A stretch of DNA of 64,000 nt from Jannaschia sp. Os4 (GCF_016820245.1 NZ_JAFCAR010000004.1:806001-870000); one strand, 5' to 3'. Positions 1 to 9,212 are shown, counted from the stretch's first letter. Translations and numbers: made by a program. The notes: generated from the letters alone by a model not told the origin.

Positions 1-323
1 CGGAGCAGCTTCTCCTCGTTCATGTCGTCCTCGGCGGGCGCGTCCTTCTCGACGCCCATCAGGAGGGCCATCTTGTCCTCCTCCGGCTCGTCGACCTCGA
101 TCTGGGTCTGGTTCGACTCGATCAGGCGCTCGCGCAGGTCGTCGGCGGACTGCGTCTCCTCGGCGATCTCGCGCAGGGCGACGACCGGGTTCTTGTCGTT
201 GTCGCGGTCCACGGTGGGCGCGCCGCCGGTGGCGATCTCGCGGGCGCGGTGGGCGGCGAGCAGGACCAACTCGAAGCGGTTGGGAACCTTGTCGACGCAA
301 TCCTCGACGGTGACGCGGGCCAT
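1..323 (-). CDS. rpoZ: RNA polymerase omega subunit, 3' end cut by window edge
   Basis: Omega is the small subunit that helps beta' fold and assemble into RNA polymerase. The 107 visible residues start [20 protein letters not shown], the hallmark omega N-terminus, followed by the helical segment with [12 protein letters not shown] and an acidic tail. The ATG at 323 fits this conserved start. The C-terminal end lies outside the window. It sits 88 bases downstream of folK on the same strand, an arrangement usual in Rhodobacteraceae, where a (p)ppGpp synthetase gene often follows; that neighbour is not visible here. Identification is secure. Confidence 0.95.
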   Translation of the reverse strand, partial: MARVTVEDCVDKVPNRFELVLLAAHRAREIATGGAPTVDRDNDKNPVVALREIAEETQSADDLRERLIESNQTQIEVDEPEEDKMALLMGVEKDAPAEDDMNEEKLL

Positions 324-411
324 GGGGCATCCTCCGGGCGGGTGGGGAGAGCGTTCACTTACGCATCGACCTAGGCAAAGACAAGGCGGTGCGGGCCGCC
401 GGGACGGGCCG

Positions 412-981
412 TCACCCCAAGGGGCGCAGGTCCGGACCGGACGGTCGCGCGGCGGCCATCTCTGCCACCGTCCGGCCCAGCAGCGGGTGCCGCCAGCCGG
501 GGGCGACCTCGGCCAAGGGGCGCAGCACGAAGGGCCGGTCCTGCATCCGCGGGTGCGGCAGGATCAGGCGCCGCGGGGCGCGCCTGCCCTGGGCCGGGGC
601 CGGGAGGTCGATCCACGCGCGCAGCGTGCCCCGGTCCGGCGCGATCGCGCCGCCCCACGCGACGAGGTCGAGGTCGAGCGTCCGCACCCCCCAGCGCCGC
701 GTCCGCCCGCGCCCGGCCCTCCGCTCGATGGCATGGAGCGCGCGCAGCAGCGCGTCGGGCCCGAGGCCGGTCGTCACCGCGCAGGCCGCGTTGGCGTAGT
801 CCGGCCCGCTGCCCGGCGGGAAGGCGGCCGACCGCCAGATCCGCGACCGGCGCACGGCGCCGAGCCGCTCCAGCGCCCCCATCGCCCGGCGGAGCCGCGC
901 CGCCGCCGCCTCGGGCCCGCCCGCGTTCCCCCCGAGCGCGACGAGCGCCGTGACCGCGCGAGAGGCCGCCGACCCCCTCAA
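412..981 (-). CDS. folK: 2-amino-4-hydroxy-6-hydroxymethyldihydropteridine pyrophosphokinase (HPPK)
   Basis: HPPK transfers pyrophosphate from ATP to 6-hydroxymethyl-dihydropterin in folate synthesis. The sequence carries the N-terminal LVALGGN strand, the signature block [17 protein letters not shown] and the C-terminal [16 protein letters not shown] block, so the domain is complete. The start is uncertain: the frame is open up to 1101, but the residues before the conserved strand look non-coding. No ATG or GTG lies close to it; TTG at 981 gives about 189 residues, the usual family length. I see no convincing ribosome binding site. It precedes rpoZ and is divergent from the NYN gene. Confidence 0.85.
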   Translation of the reverse strand: MRGSAASRAVTALVALGGNAGGPEAAAARLRRAMGALERLGAVRRSRIWRSAAFPPGSGPDYANAACAVTTGLGPDALLRALHAIERRAGRGRTRRWGVRTLDLDLVAWGGAIAPDRGTLRAWIDLPAPAQGRRAPRRLILPHPRMQDRPFVLRPLAEVAPGWRHPLLGRTVAEMAAARPSGPDLRPLG

Positions 982-1127
982 CCGCAGGTGGCGAAAGCCC
1001 GCCTTCGCGGCGTCGCCTGCGCCGGGCCCTTGCGATAAAGGGGGAAGAAGCCGAAATGGGGGAAACAGATTGTGCTCCGGGATCCGCACTCCGACGAGCA
1101 TACCAGCCCGCGGAAGGTTGTTCGATA

Positions 1128-1718
1128 ATGTTCTATCGCGACGAGCGCCTCGCGCTCTTCATCGACGGCGCCAACCTCCACGCGGCGGCCAAAGCGCTTC
1201 AATTCGACGTCGACTACAAGCTCCTGCGCGCCGAGTTCGCCCGCCGCGGCAAGCTCCTGCGGGCCTCCTACTACACCGCGATCCTCGAGAACGAGGAATA
1301 CTCGCCCCTCCGTCCACTGGTCGACTGGCTGCAGTACAACGGCTTCTCGATCGTGACGAAGCCCGCGCGCGAGTTCATCGACCGCGAGGGCCGCCGCCGC
1401 GTGAAGGGCAACATGGACATCGAGCTCTGCGTCGACGCCCTCGAGGCGGCGCAGCACGTGGACCACGTGGTCCTGTTCTCGGGCGACGGCGACTTCCGCG
1501 CCCTGGTCGAGGCGCTGCAGCGCCGGGGCGTGCGGGTGTCGGTGGCCTCCACGATCCGCTCGCAGCCCTCCATGGTCTCCGACGAGCTCCGGCGCCAAGC
1601 GGACAACTTTATCGACCTCGACGACCTGCGCGACGTGATCGGGCGCCCGCCCCGCGCGGCGCGCGAGGAGGACGCGACCGACGGTCGGCGCGACGTCAGC
1701 GTGGCGGCCGGGGCCTGA
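1128..1718 (+). CDS. NYN domain protein, LabA/DUF88-like putative ribonuclease
   Basis: This is a 196-residue protein of the NYN (PIN-like) nuclease fold. Conserved acidic residues are visible: D13 in LFIDGANL, D97 in GNMDIEL, and D120 and D122 in FSGDGDF, the usual metal-binding set. A role in RNA processing is inferred from the fold; no substrate is known. The ATG at 1128 directly precedes the conserved core; an in-frame ATG at 1056 would add 24 residues without family character. It is divergent from folK, and its last 23 bases overlap the 3' end of the convergent TRIC gene. Confidence 0.85.
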   Translation: MFYRDERLALFIDGANLHAAAKALQFDVDYKLLRAEFARRGKLLRASYYTAILENEEYSPLRPLVDWLQYNGFSIVTKPAREFIDREGRRRVKGNMDIELCVDALEAAQHVDHVVLFSGDGDFRALVEALQRRGVRVSVASTIRSQPSMVSDELRRQADNFIDLDDLRDVIGRPPRAAREEDATDGRRDVSVAAGA

Positions 1719-2319
1719 AGCCCGGCAGGCGCCAGCCCAGACGGATCGATCCCGCCCGCAGCGCGAAGGTGGTCGCCGCGCAGGCCAGCGCGGGGGGCCA
1801 GCCGTCGCCCAGGACGGTCCGCGCCGCCACGGCGGCCACCGCCCCGGCCAAGGCGGCGGTCACGTAGAGCTCGCCCTGCCGCAGCACGAGCGGCACCTCG
1901 CCCACCACCACGTCGCGCATCAGCCCGCCGAGGCAGCCGGTCACCACGCCCATCACCACCTGCGCCCACGGGGCGGCGCCCGTCCCGTGCGCCGCCGCCA
2001 CGCCCGCCGCCACCGCGACCGCGAGGGCCAGCGCGTCGAGCCAGACGATCACGCGGATGCGGCTGGCGAGCAGGTGGTGGGTGAAGAACACCGCCATGGC
2101 GAGTGCCCCCGCGAGGGCCACCGGGCGCGGGTCGGCCAGCCAGAAGACCGGGCGGTCGAGCAGCAGGTCGCGCACGGTGCCGCCGCCCACCGCCGTGAGG
2201 CAGGCGACGAAGACGAACCCGACCGGGTCGAGCTGCGCGCGCGCGGCCACCAGCGCGCCGGTGACGGCGAAGACCGCGACGGAGGCGAGGTCGAGGAGGA
2301 GCGCGGCGCTCAGGTCCAT
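1696..2319 (-). CDS. Trimeric intracellular cation channel family (UPF0126/YadS) membrane protein
   Basis: This 207-residue inner-membrane protein has about seven hydrophobic segments. It carries the duplicated family signature: GGGTVRDLLL near residues 45-54 in the first half and GGLMRDVVVGEVPLVL in the second. Bacterial members of this TRIC/UPF0126 family form trimeric potassium-type channels, though their physiological role is poorly defined. The ATG at 2319 starts at a typical family N-terminus. The gene lies 4 bases downstream of the first Nudix gene and may end the long minus-strand operon that starts upstream. Confidence 0.88.
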   Translation of the reverse strand: MDLSAALLLDLASVAVFAVTGALVAARAQLDPVGFVFVACLTAVGGGTVRDLLLDRPVFWLADPRPVALAGALAMAVFFTHHLLASRIRVIVWLDALALAVAVAAGVAAAHGTGAAPWAQVVMGVVTGCLGGLMRDVVVGEVPLVLRQGELYVTAALAGAVAAVAARTVLGDGWPPALACAATTFALRAGSIRLGWRLPGFRPRPPR

Positions 2320-2323
2320 CGGC

Positions 2324-2698
2324 TCAGGTCCAGCGGGCGATCGCGGCGAGGGCCCGGCGGTAGGGGGCGGCGAAGCCCCGCGGCGGGGCGTCGAGCGGGT
2401 GCCAGAAGTAGGCGAACAGGTGGCCGCCGTCGTCCGCGCAGCGGTGCGTCCAGCGCGGCGGGAGCGGCCCCGCCTCCATCTCCACGAGGTGCCAGCCGAG
2501 GCCGGGGACGCGCCCCCGCGCCCGCACGGCGCGGGCGAAGATTCCCGCCTCCTCGTGCAGCTCGCGGATGGCGGCGTCGACGGGCCGCTCGCGCGGCTCG
2601 ATCCGTCCCTTGGGCAGCTGCAGCCCCGCCTGCGGGTGGCGGAAGGCGAGGACCCGTCCGTCGCGGCGCAGCACGGGCATGGCGCGCGGCGCGGTCAC
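2324..2698 (-). CDS. Nudix hydrolase, small (first of two in tandem)
   Basis: This 124-residue Nudix hydrolase has an intact box starting G31, with E37 and the RELHEEAGI core at about residues 45-53, matching GX5EX7REUXEEXGU. The preceding LQLPKG is typical of diadenosine polyphosphate- or diphosphoinositol-type members, but the substrate cannot be assigned. The GTG start at 2698 overlaps the upstream stop as GTGA; an internal ATG at 2680 is the alternative. It is translationally coupled to a second, quite different Nudix gene. Confidence 0.85.
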   Translation of the reverse strand: MTAPRAMPVLRRDGRVLAFRHPQAGLQLPKGRIEPRERPVDAAIRELHEEAGIFARAVRARGRVPGLGWHLVEMEAGPLPPRWTHRCADDGGHLFAYFWHPLDAPPRGFAAPYRRALAAIARWT

Positions 2699-3150
2699 GG
2701 GACGATCAGCAGGTCGGGATGCGGGGCGCGGCGCACGAAGGTGTCCTCGATCTCGCGCAGCATCCGGCGCTGGCCGGGGAAGGAGACGGCGTCCGCGGCC
2801 GCGCCGAACGCGAGCCAGCGATGGGCGTCGTGCTCGGGGTCGAGCGTCGGCTCGGCCCCCTCCCCCACCTCGGCGAGGAAGACCGGGGCCATGACGATGG
2901 CGTCGCGGCGGGCCTCGTAGAACTGCTCCAGCACGTCGGCGGACCAGAACCGCTTGGGCACGAGGCCCGTCTCCTCGCGCAGCTCGCGCAGGGCGGCGGC
3001 CCACGCGGTCTCGCCCGGCTCGACCTTGCCCGCGACCTGGCACCACGCGCCGACGGGGGGATGGACGCGGCGCAGCAGCAGCACCTCCGGCCCGTCCGCG
3101 CCGGGGCGCATCGCCACGACGGAGACGATGGGCGCGACGATCCCGGTCAT
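2695..3150 (-). CDS. Nudix hydrolase, MutT-like
   Basis: This 151-residue Nudix protein has the box beginning at G41 (GKVEPGE) and continuing RELREETGL at about residues 55-63. Its best sequence affinity is with the dATP/dihydroneopterin-triphosphate pyrophosphatase style of Nudix enzyme ([20 protein letters not shown], then [14 protein letters not shown]), an inference only. ATG at 3150 overlaps the rnhA stop as ATGA, and its own stop overlaps the next Nudix start. A role in nucleotide sanitation would fit its place beside RNase HI. Confidence 0.87.
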   Translation of the reverse strand: MTGIVAPIVSVVAMRPGADGPEVLLLRRVHPPVGAWCQVAGKVEPGETAWAAALRELREETGLVPKRFWSADVLEQFYEARRDAIVMAPVFLAEVGEGAEPTLDPEHDAHRWLAFGAAADAVSFPGQRRMLREIEDTFVRRAPHPDLLIVP

Positions 3151-3608
3151 CGCTTCTTGGGCTTGAACGGGGCCATGCCCTCGTTGGCCAGCCGGTCCGC
3201 CGCCTCGTTGCCGGGGTGGCCGGCGTGGCCCTTGACCCATTCCCAGCGGACGTCGTGGCGGGCCTGCGCCTCGTCCAACCGGCGCCAGAGATCCTCGTTC
3301 TTGACGGGCTTCTTGGTCGAGGTCCGCCAGCCGTTGCGCTTCCACCCGCGCAGCCACGCGGTGATCCCGCCCTTCACGTAGGCGCTGTCGGTGACGACGG
3401 TCAGGGTCGAGGGCCGCTCCAGCGCCTCCAAGGCGGAGATCGCGGCCATCAGCTCCATGCGGTTGTTGGTGGTGTCGGGCTCGCCCCCGCAGAGCTCGCG
3501 CTCCTTCAGCACCTTCCCGTCGCGGGTGGCCTGCAAGAGCGCGCCCCAGCCGCCGGGGCCGGGATTCCCGCTGCACGCGCCGTCGGTGTAGGCGACGAGG
3601 TCCGTCAT
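3147..3608 (-). CDS. rnhA: Ribonuclease HI
   Basis: RNase HI cleaves the RNA strand of RNA-DNA hybrids such as R-loops and primer remnants. The 153-residue protein has the full active site: D9 ([11 protein letters not shown]), E52 (NNRMELMA), D74 (TDSAYVKGG), H128 (KGHAGHPGN) and D138. Its length matches E. coli RnhA. ATG at 3608 overlaps the methyltransferase stop as ATGA, and the stop overlaps the next start, so it lies in the middle of a coupled operon running from LysE to the Nudix genes. Confidence 0.97.
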   Translation of the reverse strand: MTDLVAYTDGACSGNPGPGGWGALLQATRDGKVLKERELCGGEPDTTNNRMELMAAISALEALERPSTLTVVTDSAYVKGGITAWLRGWKRNGWRTSTKKPVKNEDLWRRLDEAQARHDVRWEWVKGHAGHPGNEAADRLANEGMAPFKPKKR

Positions 3609-4198
3609 GCCGTCCCCCCGGGCGCCACCGCCGTCAGGCAGGCGTAGTCCGCCGCCTCGCCCGACAGGCCCGGCTCGCGGCCCCGGCGCACCGCGTGGAT
3701 GCGCAGGCCCGCGCGCTCGAGATAGTCGCGCAGCTCCGCCTCGGTGACGTAGGAATAGCGCCGCCCGAGCGTGTCGCGCGCCTCGCCCTCGCCCGTCTTC
3801 ATGCCGACGAAGAACGCCCCCCCGGGCCGCAGCGTCCCGGCCCAGCGGCGGATCAGGTCGCCGACCTCGGCGCGGGGCGCGTGGAGGAAGGAGAACGACG
3901 CCCACACGCCGTCCCAGCCGTCCTCCACCTCGTCGAAGGTGGCGCGCCGGGCGTGGACGCCCGGACGGGCGGCGGCATGGGCGACCATCGCGGGCGCGGC
4001 GTCCCACGCGTGCGCCTCGAACCCCTGCTCCGCCAGCCAGCCGGCGCAGTGGCCCGGCCCGCAGCCGAGGTCGAGGACGCGCCCGCCCTCGGGCAGCAGC
4101 GCGGCGAAGGGCGCGAGGTCGGGCGGCACGTGGCCGTGGTCGCGGGCGTAGCGGTCGGCCTGCGCGTCGTAGACGGAGAGGGTCTCGCGATCGGTCAC
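3605..4198 (-). CDS. Class I SAM-dependent methyltransferase
   Basis: This 197-residue methyltransferase has motif [11 protein letters not shown], at residues 41-50, an acidic post-I position near D66 and an LRPGG motif near residue 123. It opens with a [12 protein letters not shown] region like many small-molecule methyltransferases of the Methyltransf_25 type. The substrate is unknown. The GTG start at 4198 overlaps the DUF3429 stop as GTGA. It is a usual companion of rnhA in this operon but has no obvious functional link to it. Confidence 0.85.
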   Translation of the reverse strand: MTDRETLSVYDAQADRYARDHGHVPPDLAPFAALLPEGGRVLDLGCGPGHCAGWLAEQGFEAHAWDAAPAMVAHAAARPGVHARRATFDEVEDGWDGVWASFSFLHAPRAEVGDLIRRWAGTLRPGGAFFVGMKTGEGEARDTLGRRYSYVTEAELRDYLERAGLRIHAVRRGREPGLSGEAADYACLTAVAPGGTA

Positions 4199-4662
4199 AG
4201 GGCCACCGGAGCCAAGCAGAGGACGACCCCGGCCGTGAGGATCAGGCGCAGCTTCATCCACCACGGCGGCGCGAGCCCGTGGCGCCAGAACAGCCAGTCG
4301 AGGCCGAGCAGCCCCACGAAGCCCGCGATCAGCGCGACCGCCGCCGCCTCCGACCCGCCGCCGGTGGTGAAGAAGGCCCACAGGGCGGGCAGCGTGGAGA
4401 GCGCGTAGCCGGAGGCGGCGACCTGCCCCTCCGCCTTGGTGGCGAAACCCCAGAGCACGCCGGACATGAACGACAGGATGATCGCGCCGTAGAACAGGCC
4501 GACATAGGGGCCGATGAAGCGCGGTCCGACATAGGCCGTCGTGTAGAGCGCGGCCTGCGGCGACCAGATCGTGACGGCGCCCCACGCGAAGGGCAGCAGC
4601 CCGGCGAGGCCGAGGAGCAGCGCGCTGCGGGGGATGGGGGCGTCGAACATGGGGGCGGTCAT
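4195..4662 (-). CDS. DUF3429 family membrane protein
   Basis: This 155-residue polytopic membrane protein has about five hydrophobic segments and ends [20 protein letters not shown], a pattern typical of DUF3429. The function is unknown. ATG at 4662 starts directly before the first hydrophobic stretch region ([19 protein letters not shown]). It overlaps the downstream methyltransferase by 4 bases. About 130 bases separate it from the YdeI-like gene upstream, and that gap contains a hairpin repeat (4744-4781). Confidence 0.8.
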   Translation of the reverse strand: MTAPMFDAPIPRSALLLGLAGLLPFAWGAVTIWSPQAALYTTAYVGPRFIGPYVGLFYGAIILSFMSGVLWGFATKAEGQVAASGYALSTLPALWAFFTTGGGSEAAAVALIAGFVGLLGLDWLFWRHGLAPPWWMKLRLILTAGVVLCLAPVAL

Positions 4663-4743
4663 GCCCCGCCGGGGCCGTGGGGGGAAGGGGGTGAAGGTCC
4701 GGTCGAGCGGAGCGCCCGCGCGGAACGCGAGCGCCAGCGAGCC

Positions 4744-4781
4744 GCGCATCGCCGGGCCGTTCCCACGGCACGGCGATGCGC
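4744..4781. repeat. Hairpin repeat, family C copy 1
   Basis: A 16-base arm, GCGCATCGCCGGGCCG, pairs with 4766-4781 over 15 of 16 positions around a 6-base loop. The same 16-mer recurs exactly at 56991-57006 and, reversed, at 57106-57121. It lies in the gap between the YdeI-like and DUF3429 genes, so it could act as a partial terminator or RNA-processing site, but it has no U-tract. Confidence 0.6.
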
Positions 4782-4792
4782 TTGCGTCGGCT

Positions 4793-5239
4793 CTAGAGCC
4801 CCGCCACCAGCGCCGCGATCCGCTTGGCCCGCGTCTCCGCCCGCTTGGCCGTCGCCACCGCCTGCAGCATCCCCCGGCGGCGGCCCGGCGTCGTCGCCTC
4901 CCACGCCGCCGTCCGGTCCGCCGCGCGCAGGGCGGCGGCCACGTCGTCCGGCACCTCGACCTCGGAGGGATCGGCGGGCCGCAGGCGCACCTCGACCACC
5001 TCGCCCGGCGCGATCCCGATCTCGGCCAGCAGCGCCTTGCCCGTCCACAGGAACGCCCCGTCGCGCACCGGGGCACGGGTCGGGGCGAGGTTGACGGGGT
5101 GGTCCGCGATCTCGCCCTCGACGCGCCTCGGCTCGCCCAGCGCGGCCATGACCGCGTCCGGCACCGGGAGCACGGTGTAGGTGCTGCGCCCCCATTCCAT
5201 CGGCACGACCGCGCCCTCGAACGCGACCCAGCCCGTCAC
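4793..5239 (-). CDS. DUF1905/YdeI (bacteriocin-protection, OmdA-like) family protein
   Basis: This 148-residue protein has an N-terminal DUF1905-like beta barrel (WVAFEGAVVPME, YTVLPVPDAV) followed by a YdeI-like C-terminal helical part (AAWEATTPGRRRGMLQAVATAKRAETRAKRI). YdeI/OmdA proteins have been linked to bacteriocin and peptide tolerance in some species; here that is only a family association. The GTG start at 5239 overlaps the LysE stop as GTGA. Downstream is a 130-base gap containing a hairpin repeat. Confidence 0.78.
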   Translation of the reverse strand: MTGWVAFEGAVVPMEWGRSTYTVLPVPDAVMAALGEPRRVEGEIADHPVNLAPTRAPVRDGAFLWTGKALLAEIGIAPGEVVEVRLRPADPSEVEVPDDVAAALRAADRTAAWEATTPGRRRGMLQAVATAKRAETRAKRIAALVAGL

Positions 5240-5853
5240 GCACGCTCGGTCGCAAGCCGCACGGCCAAGGCCGCGAACACCCCGGCGAAGGCGCGGTTCA
5301 GCCACGCCATCGCGCGGGCCGACGACAGGACGCGGTCGCGGAACGCGCTCGCGAAGAGGCCGTAGAGGACGAACACCCCCCACGTCATCGCCATGAACAC
5401 CGCGCCCAAGCCGGCCATCTCCAAGGTCGCGGTGGCCGGGTCGCCCGACAGGAAGGGAGGCAGGAGGGCGAGGAAGAAGATCGAGAGCTTCGGGTTCAGC
5501 ACGTTGATCAGTGCGCCGCGCACCGCGATGCGGATCAGGCCGTCGGCGGACGGCGCGGCGGGCTTCACGGCCAGCGCGCCGGTCTGGCGCAGCGCGCCCC
5601 ACGCCATCCACAGCAGGTAGGCCACGCCCGCCCACTTCACCGCATTGAACAGCACCGCGGAGGTGTGGAGGACGGCGGCCAGCCCCAAGGTCGCGGCGGC
5701 GAGGTGCGGCACGATCCCGAAGGTGCAGCCCGTCGCGGCGGCGAGCGCGGCGCGGCGCCCCCGCCCGAGGCCGAGGGCCAGCGTGTAGACGACGCCCGTG
5801 CCCGGCGCGATCACGACGACGAGGGCGGTGAGGAGGAACTGCGCGGAGATCAT
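5236..5853 (-). CDS. LysE family amino-acid exporter
   Basis: This 205-residue membrane protein has six likely transmembrane segments. The LysE/RhtB signature is present: APGTGVVYTLALGLGRGRRAAL in the first cytoplasmic loop and NVLNPKLSIFFLALLPPF in the middle. Family members export basic or neutral amino acids or related metabolites; the substrate is not predictable. ATG at 5853 is a standard family start. It begins the coupled run toward rnhA and lies 84 bases downstream of the GST gene. Confidence 0.87.
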   Translation of the reverse strand: MISAQFLLTALVVVIAPGTGVVYTLALGLGRGRRAALAAATGCTFGIVPHLAAATLGLAAVLHTSAVLFNAVKWAGVAYLLWMAWGALRQTGALAVKPAAPSADGLIRIAVRGALINVLNPKLSIFFLALLPPFLSGDPATATLEMAGLGAVFMAMTWGVFVLYGLFASAFRDRVLSSARAMAWLNRAFAGVFAALAVRLATERA

Positions 5854-5937
5854 CGGCGGACCGTGGCCCGCCGCGCGGCGCCGTGCAACGCCCGATCCGC
5901 GATCCCGGGCCCGGCGGCGGCGCGGGGCGGCGGGATC

Positions 5938-6576
5938 CTAGGTCGATCCTCGCCGGGGCAGCGCCGCGTCCACCGTCGCCGCGAAGGCGGGCCAGCCGCG
6001 CAGCCCCCCCGCCCAGCGCGCCAAGGCGGGCCGCGCCGCGATCATCGCCCCGCCTGTCGGCGCGGTGCCGAACGCCGCCAGCACCGGCGCCAGATGCGCG
6101 CAGGCCAGCGTCCGCTCCGCCCCGAGCGCCGCCCCCTCGGCGGCGATCTCCTCCAGCATGTCGAGCACCGGCCCCGCCGCCGCCAGCCCGGCAGCCACCG
6201 CCTCCGGGTCGCCCGCCTCGCCGTGGGCGGGGCGGAACACCGCGTGGGCGTAGACCTGCCGGACCATGGGCCAGTAGGCGTAGGCGTCCACGATCCCGAT
6301 CACCTGATCCATCCGCGCCGCCGCCCACGGATCGGCGGGCGTCATCGTCCCGCCCGCCCGCCGGTCGAGATGGCGCGTGATCGCCCCCGTCTCGTAGAGC
6401 ACCCGCTCGCCGCACCGCAGCACCGGCACGCGCCCCATCGGATGCGGCACGGGGTCGCCCGCGAAGGGGTCGGCCTCGGCGTAGGCGTAGGGCAGGCGCA
6501 GATGCGCCAGAACCAGCCGCGCCGTCCACGTGTAGATGCTGGGCGCGTGCCCGATCAGGCGGAGCGGGCCGGTCAG
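5938..6576 (-). CDS. Glutathione S-transferase family protein
   Basis: The protein has an N-terminal thioredoxin-like domain ([22 protein letters not shown], then [24 protein letters not shown] with the cis-Pro and glutathione-binding VPVL and ETGAI) and an all-alpha C-terminal domain with the [13 protein letters not shown] motif. It has about 212 residues. The start is unusual: the conserved N-terminus begins right at a CTG (6576) that overlaps the ispH stop as CTGA. I see no ATG, GTG or TTG nearby in frame. The next in-frame Met would delete much of the first domain. Glutathione conjugation or peroxidase activity is plausible but not assignable. Confidence 0.8.
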   Translation of the reverse strand: MTGPLRLIGHAPSIYTWTARLVLAHLRLPYAYAEADPFAGDPVPHPMGRVPVLRCGERVLYETGAITRHLDRRAGGTMTPADPWAAARMDQVIGIVDAYAYWPMVRQVYAHAVFRPAHGEAGDPEAVAAGLAAAGPVLDMLEEIAAEGAALGAERTLACAHLAPVLAAFGTAPTGGAMIAARPALARWAGGLRGWPAFAATVDAALPRRGST

Positions 6577-7538
6577 GCGGGCACCCGCAGGACGCGGGGC
6601 ACCTTGAACTCGACGTTCTCCTCCGCCGTCACGACATCCTCGACGGTCACGTCGAAGCGGGCGCGGAACGCGTCGACCACTCCCTCGACCAGCACCTCGG
6701 GCGCCGAGGCCCCGGCGGTGAGGGCGAGCACCCGCACCCCCTCCAGCGCGCGCCAGTCGATGTCGGAGGCGTCGCGCACCAACTGCGCGTAGGCGCAGCC
6801 GTTGGCCGCCCCCACCTCGACCAGCCGCTTGGAGTTGCTGCTGTTGGGCGCCCCCACCACGAGGATCGCGTCGGCGCGGGGCGCCATCGCCTTCACGGCC
6901 TCCTGCCGGTTGGTGGTGGCGTAGCAGATGTCCTCCTTGTGCGGCCCCACGATCGCCGGGAACCGCGCCTTGAGCGCCTCCACCACCGCCGCCGTGTCGT
7001 CCACCGACAGCGTCGTCTGGGTGACGAAGGCCAGCCGCCCGGGGTCGCGCACCTGCAGCGTGGCCACGTCCTCCGGCTCCTCCACCAGCAGCACCTCGCC
7101 CTCGGGGAGCTGGCCCATCGTGCCCACGGTCTCGGGGTGGCCCGCATGGCCGATCATCACCATCTGCAGCCCGTTCTCGTGATGGCGCGCCGCCTCGATA
7201 TGGACCTTCGAGACCAGCGGGCAGGTCGCGTCCACGAAGGTCATCTCGCGGGCCTGCGCCGCCTTTGGCACCGACTTGGGCACGCCGTGGGCCGAGAAGA
7301 TCACCGGCCGGTCGGGCGGGCACTCGTCCAGCTCCTCGACGAAGACCGCGCCCTTCTCGCGCAGCCCGTCGACGACGTATTTGTTGTGGACGATCTCGTG
7401 GCGGACGTAGACGGGCGCCCCCCACTTCTCGAGCGCCATCTCCACGATCTTGATCGCCCGGTCCACGCCCGCGCAGAAGCCGCGCGGGGCGGCGCGCAGG
7501 ATGGTGAGCGGCGGCTTGGTGTCGGTCGTGCTGGTCAT
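6573..7538 (-). CDS. ispH: 4-hydroxy-3-methylbut-2-enyl diphosphate reductase
   Basis: IspH performs the last step of the MEP isoprenoid pathway, reducing HMBPP to IPP and DMAPP with a [4Fe-4S] cluster. The three cluster cysteines are present: C22 ([11 protein letters not shown]), C106 (DATCPLVSK) and C205 ([11 protein letters not shown]). The substrate-binding HEIVHN and HAGHPE histidines are also present. It has 321 residues, as usual. ATG at 7538 is well supported. The GST gene follows with a 4-base overlap. The window also holds ispE and a polyprenyl diphosphate synthase from the same metabolic area. Confidence 0.97.
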   Translation of the reverse strand: MTSTTDTKPPLTILRAAPRGFCAGVDRAIKIVEMALEKWGAPVYVRHEIVHNKYVVDGLREKGAVFVEELDECPPDRPVIFSAHGVPKSVPKAAQAREMTFVDATCPLVSKVHIEAARHHENGLQMVMIGHAGHPETVGTMGQLPEGEVLLVEEPEDVATLQVRDPGRLAFVTQTTLSVDDTAAVVEALKARFPAIVGPHKEDICYATTNRQEAVKAMAPRADAILVVGAPNSSNSKRLVEVGAANGCAYAQLVRDASDIDWRALEGVRVLALTAGASAPEVLVEGVVDAFRARFDVTVEDVVTAEENVEFKVPRVLRVPA

Positions 7539-7637
7539 GGGCGCGTCCCTCCGTCCCGCCTGACCTATGAGGCGGCCCCCACCCCGTCCAGCCCGGGCCC
7601 TTCGATGGTCCCGAATTACTCCGGTCAGCGAAGCCCC

Positions 7638-9200
7638 CTACCCGTCCTCCAGCACCATCTCCGCCGCCTTCTCCGCGATGGCCATGACCGGCGCGTTGGT
7701 GTTCCCGCTGGTGATCGACGGCATGACGCTCGCGTCCACCACGCGCAGCCCCTCGACCCCCTTCACGCGCAGGCGGTCGTCCACCACGCGTCCCATCCCG
7801 CAGGTGCCCGTGGGGTGGAAGATGCTCGACGCGTTGCGCGCCACCTCGGCCAGCAGTGCCTCGCGGTCCGTGTGGACGTCGCCGGGCCGCACCTCCTCGG
7901 GCGAGAGCGCCGCCAGCTCGGGCCGGCGGAACAGCGCGCGCGTCGTCTCCATCGCGCGGAGCGCCGTCGCGCGGTCCGCCTCGGCGGCGAGGTAGTTCGG
8001 CTGGATCGAGGGCGCCGCGCGGGGGTCGGGCGACGCGGCGTGGACCGCGCCGCGCGACTGTGGGCGCAGGTTGCAGACGCTGGCGGTGACCGCGTCGAAT
8101 CGGTCCAGCGGCTCGCCGAACTGCTCCAGCGAGAGGGGCTGGAAGTGATACTGCAGGTCGGGCGTCGCCACGTGGTCGCCGGACCGCACGAAGGCGCCCA
8201 GCTGCGACGGCGCCATCGTCAGCGGCCCGCGCCGCCGGAGCAGGTAGTCGAGGCCGATCCGCGCCTTGCCGTGCCACGTCGCCGCAAGCCGGTTCAGCGT
8301 GAGCGCGTCGACCCGGAAGACGGGCCGCATCTGCAGGTGGTCCTGCATGTGCTCGCCCACGTCGGGATTCGCATGCGCCACCTCCACGCCGAGCCGCCGC
8401 AGCCGCGCAGGATCGCCCACGCCCGACAGCTCCAGCAGGTGCGGCGAGCCGATGGACCCCGCGCAGAGGATCACGCGCCGCGCCCGCACCGCCGTGCCGT
8501 CCACCCGCGCCACGCCCACGGCCCGCCCGCCCTCGATCAGCACCCGCGCCACCGGCGCGCCCACCTCCACCCGCAGGTTCGCCCGCCGCAGCGCGGGCCG
8601 CAGGAACGCCCCCGCCGCCGAGAGCCTGCGCCCCCGCCGCTGGGTGACGTGGTAGTAGCCGACGCCCTCGTTGTCGCCGCGGTTGAAGTCGGACGTGGCG
8701 GGCACGCCCGAGGCCACCATCGCATCCCGCACCGCGTCGAGGACGGGCCAGCTAAGTCGCTGCGGCCCCACCGAAACTTCGCCCTCCGCCCCATGCGCGT
8801 CGTCCGCGCCGCCCGCGAACGCCTCGTGCCGCTTGAACCGGGGCAGCATGTCGTCCCAGCCCCAGCCCCGGTGGCCCATCTGCGCCCAGCCGTCCCAGTC
8901 GGCGGCCTGCCCGCGCATGTAGATCATGCCGTTGATGCTGGAGCAGCCGCCCAGCACCCGGCCCCGCGGATACTTGAGCGACCGGCCCGCCAGCCCCGGC
9001 ACCGCCTCCGTGCGGAAGCCCCAGTCGGTGCGCGGGTCGCCCATGGTGTAGAGGTATCCGGCCGGAACGTGGATCCAGTGCCACGAGTCGCGGCCCCCCG
9101 CCTCCATCAGCACGACACGCGTGGCCGGGTCCGCCGACAGCCGGTTGGCCAGCAGGCACCCGGCGGTGCCCGCGCCCACGATGGCGATGTCCGCGTCCAT
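7638..9200 (-). CDS. GMC family FAD oxidoreductase, choline-dehydrogenase-like
   Basis: This 520-residue flavoprotein has the N-terminal dinucleotide fold (DADIAIVGAGTAGCLLANRL), the GMC signature GRVLGGCSSINGMIYMRG and the C-terminal active-site region FHPTGTCGMG. It is close to BetA-type alcohol dehydrogenases, but no betaine aldehyde dehydrogenase or betI gene is adjacent, so choline is not implied. ATG at 9200 is preceded by GAAGGA at a good distance; a GTG at 9218 is an alternative. Just upstream are two copies of a TTCAC...GTACG motif that could be operator sites. Confidence 0.9.
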   Translation of the reverse strand: MDADIAIVGAGTAGCLLANRLSADPATRVVLMEAGGRDSWHWIHVPAGYLYTMGDPRTDWGFRTEAVPGLAGRSLKYPRGRVLGGCSSINGMIYMRGQAADWDGWAQMGHRGWGWDDMLPRFKRHEAFAGGADDAHGAEGEVSVGPQRLSWPVLDAVRDAMVASGVPATSDFNRGDNEGVGYYHVTQRRGRRLSAAGAFLRPALRRANLRVEVGAPVARVLIEGGRAVGVARVDGTAVRARRVILCAGSIGSPHLLELSGVGDPARLRRLGVEVAHANPDVGEHMQDHLQMRPVFRVDALTLNRLAATWHGKARIGLDYLLRRRGPLTMAPSQLGAFVRSGDHVATPDLQYHFQPLSLEQFGEPLDRFDAVTASVCNLRPQSRGAVHAASPDPRAAPSIQPNYLAAEADRATALRAMETTRALFRRPELAALSPEEVRPGDVHTDREALLAEVARNASSIFHPTGTCGMGRVVDDRLRVKGVEGLRVVDASVMPSITSGNTNAPVMAIAEKAAEMVLEDG

Positions 9201-9212
9201 CCGGGGGTCCTT

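Noticed and set aside
982-1101. Longer folK reading frame starting at 1101
   Set aside because: The added residues precede the conserved HPPK strand, look non-coding and would overlap the NYN promoter region.
1987-3381. 464-residue and other long frames opposite the Nudix and rnhA genes
   Set aside because: Arg/Ala/Gly-biased shadow frames; the minus-strand genes have clear family motifs.
7638-9200. betA, as part of a choline-to-betaine operon
   Set aside because: The GMC gene is similar, but no betaine aldehyde dehydrogenase, regulator or choline transporter gene is adjacent.
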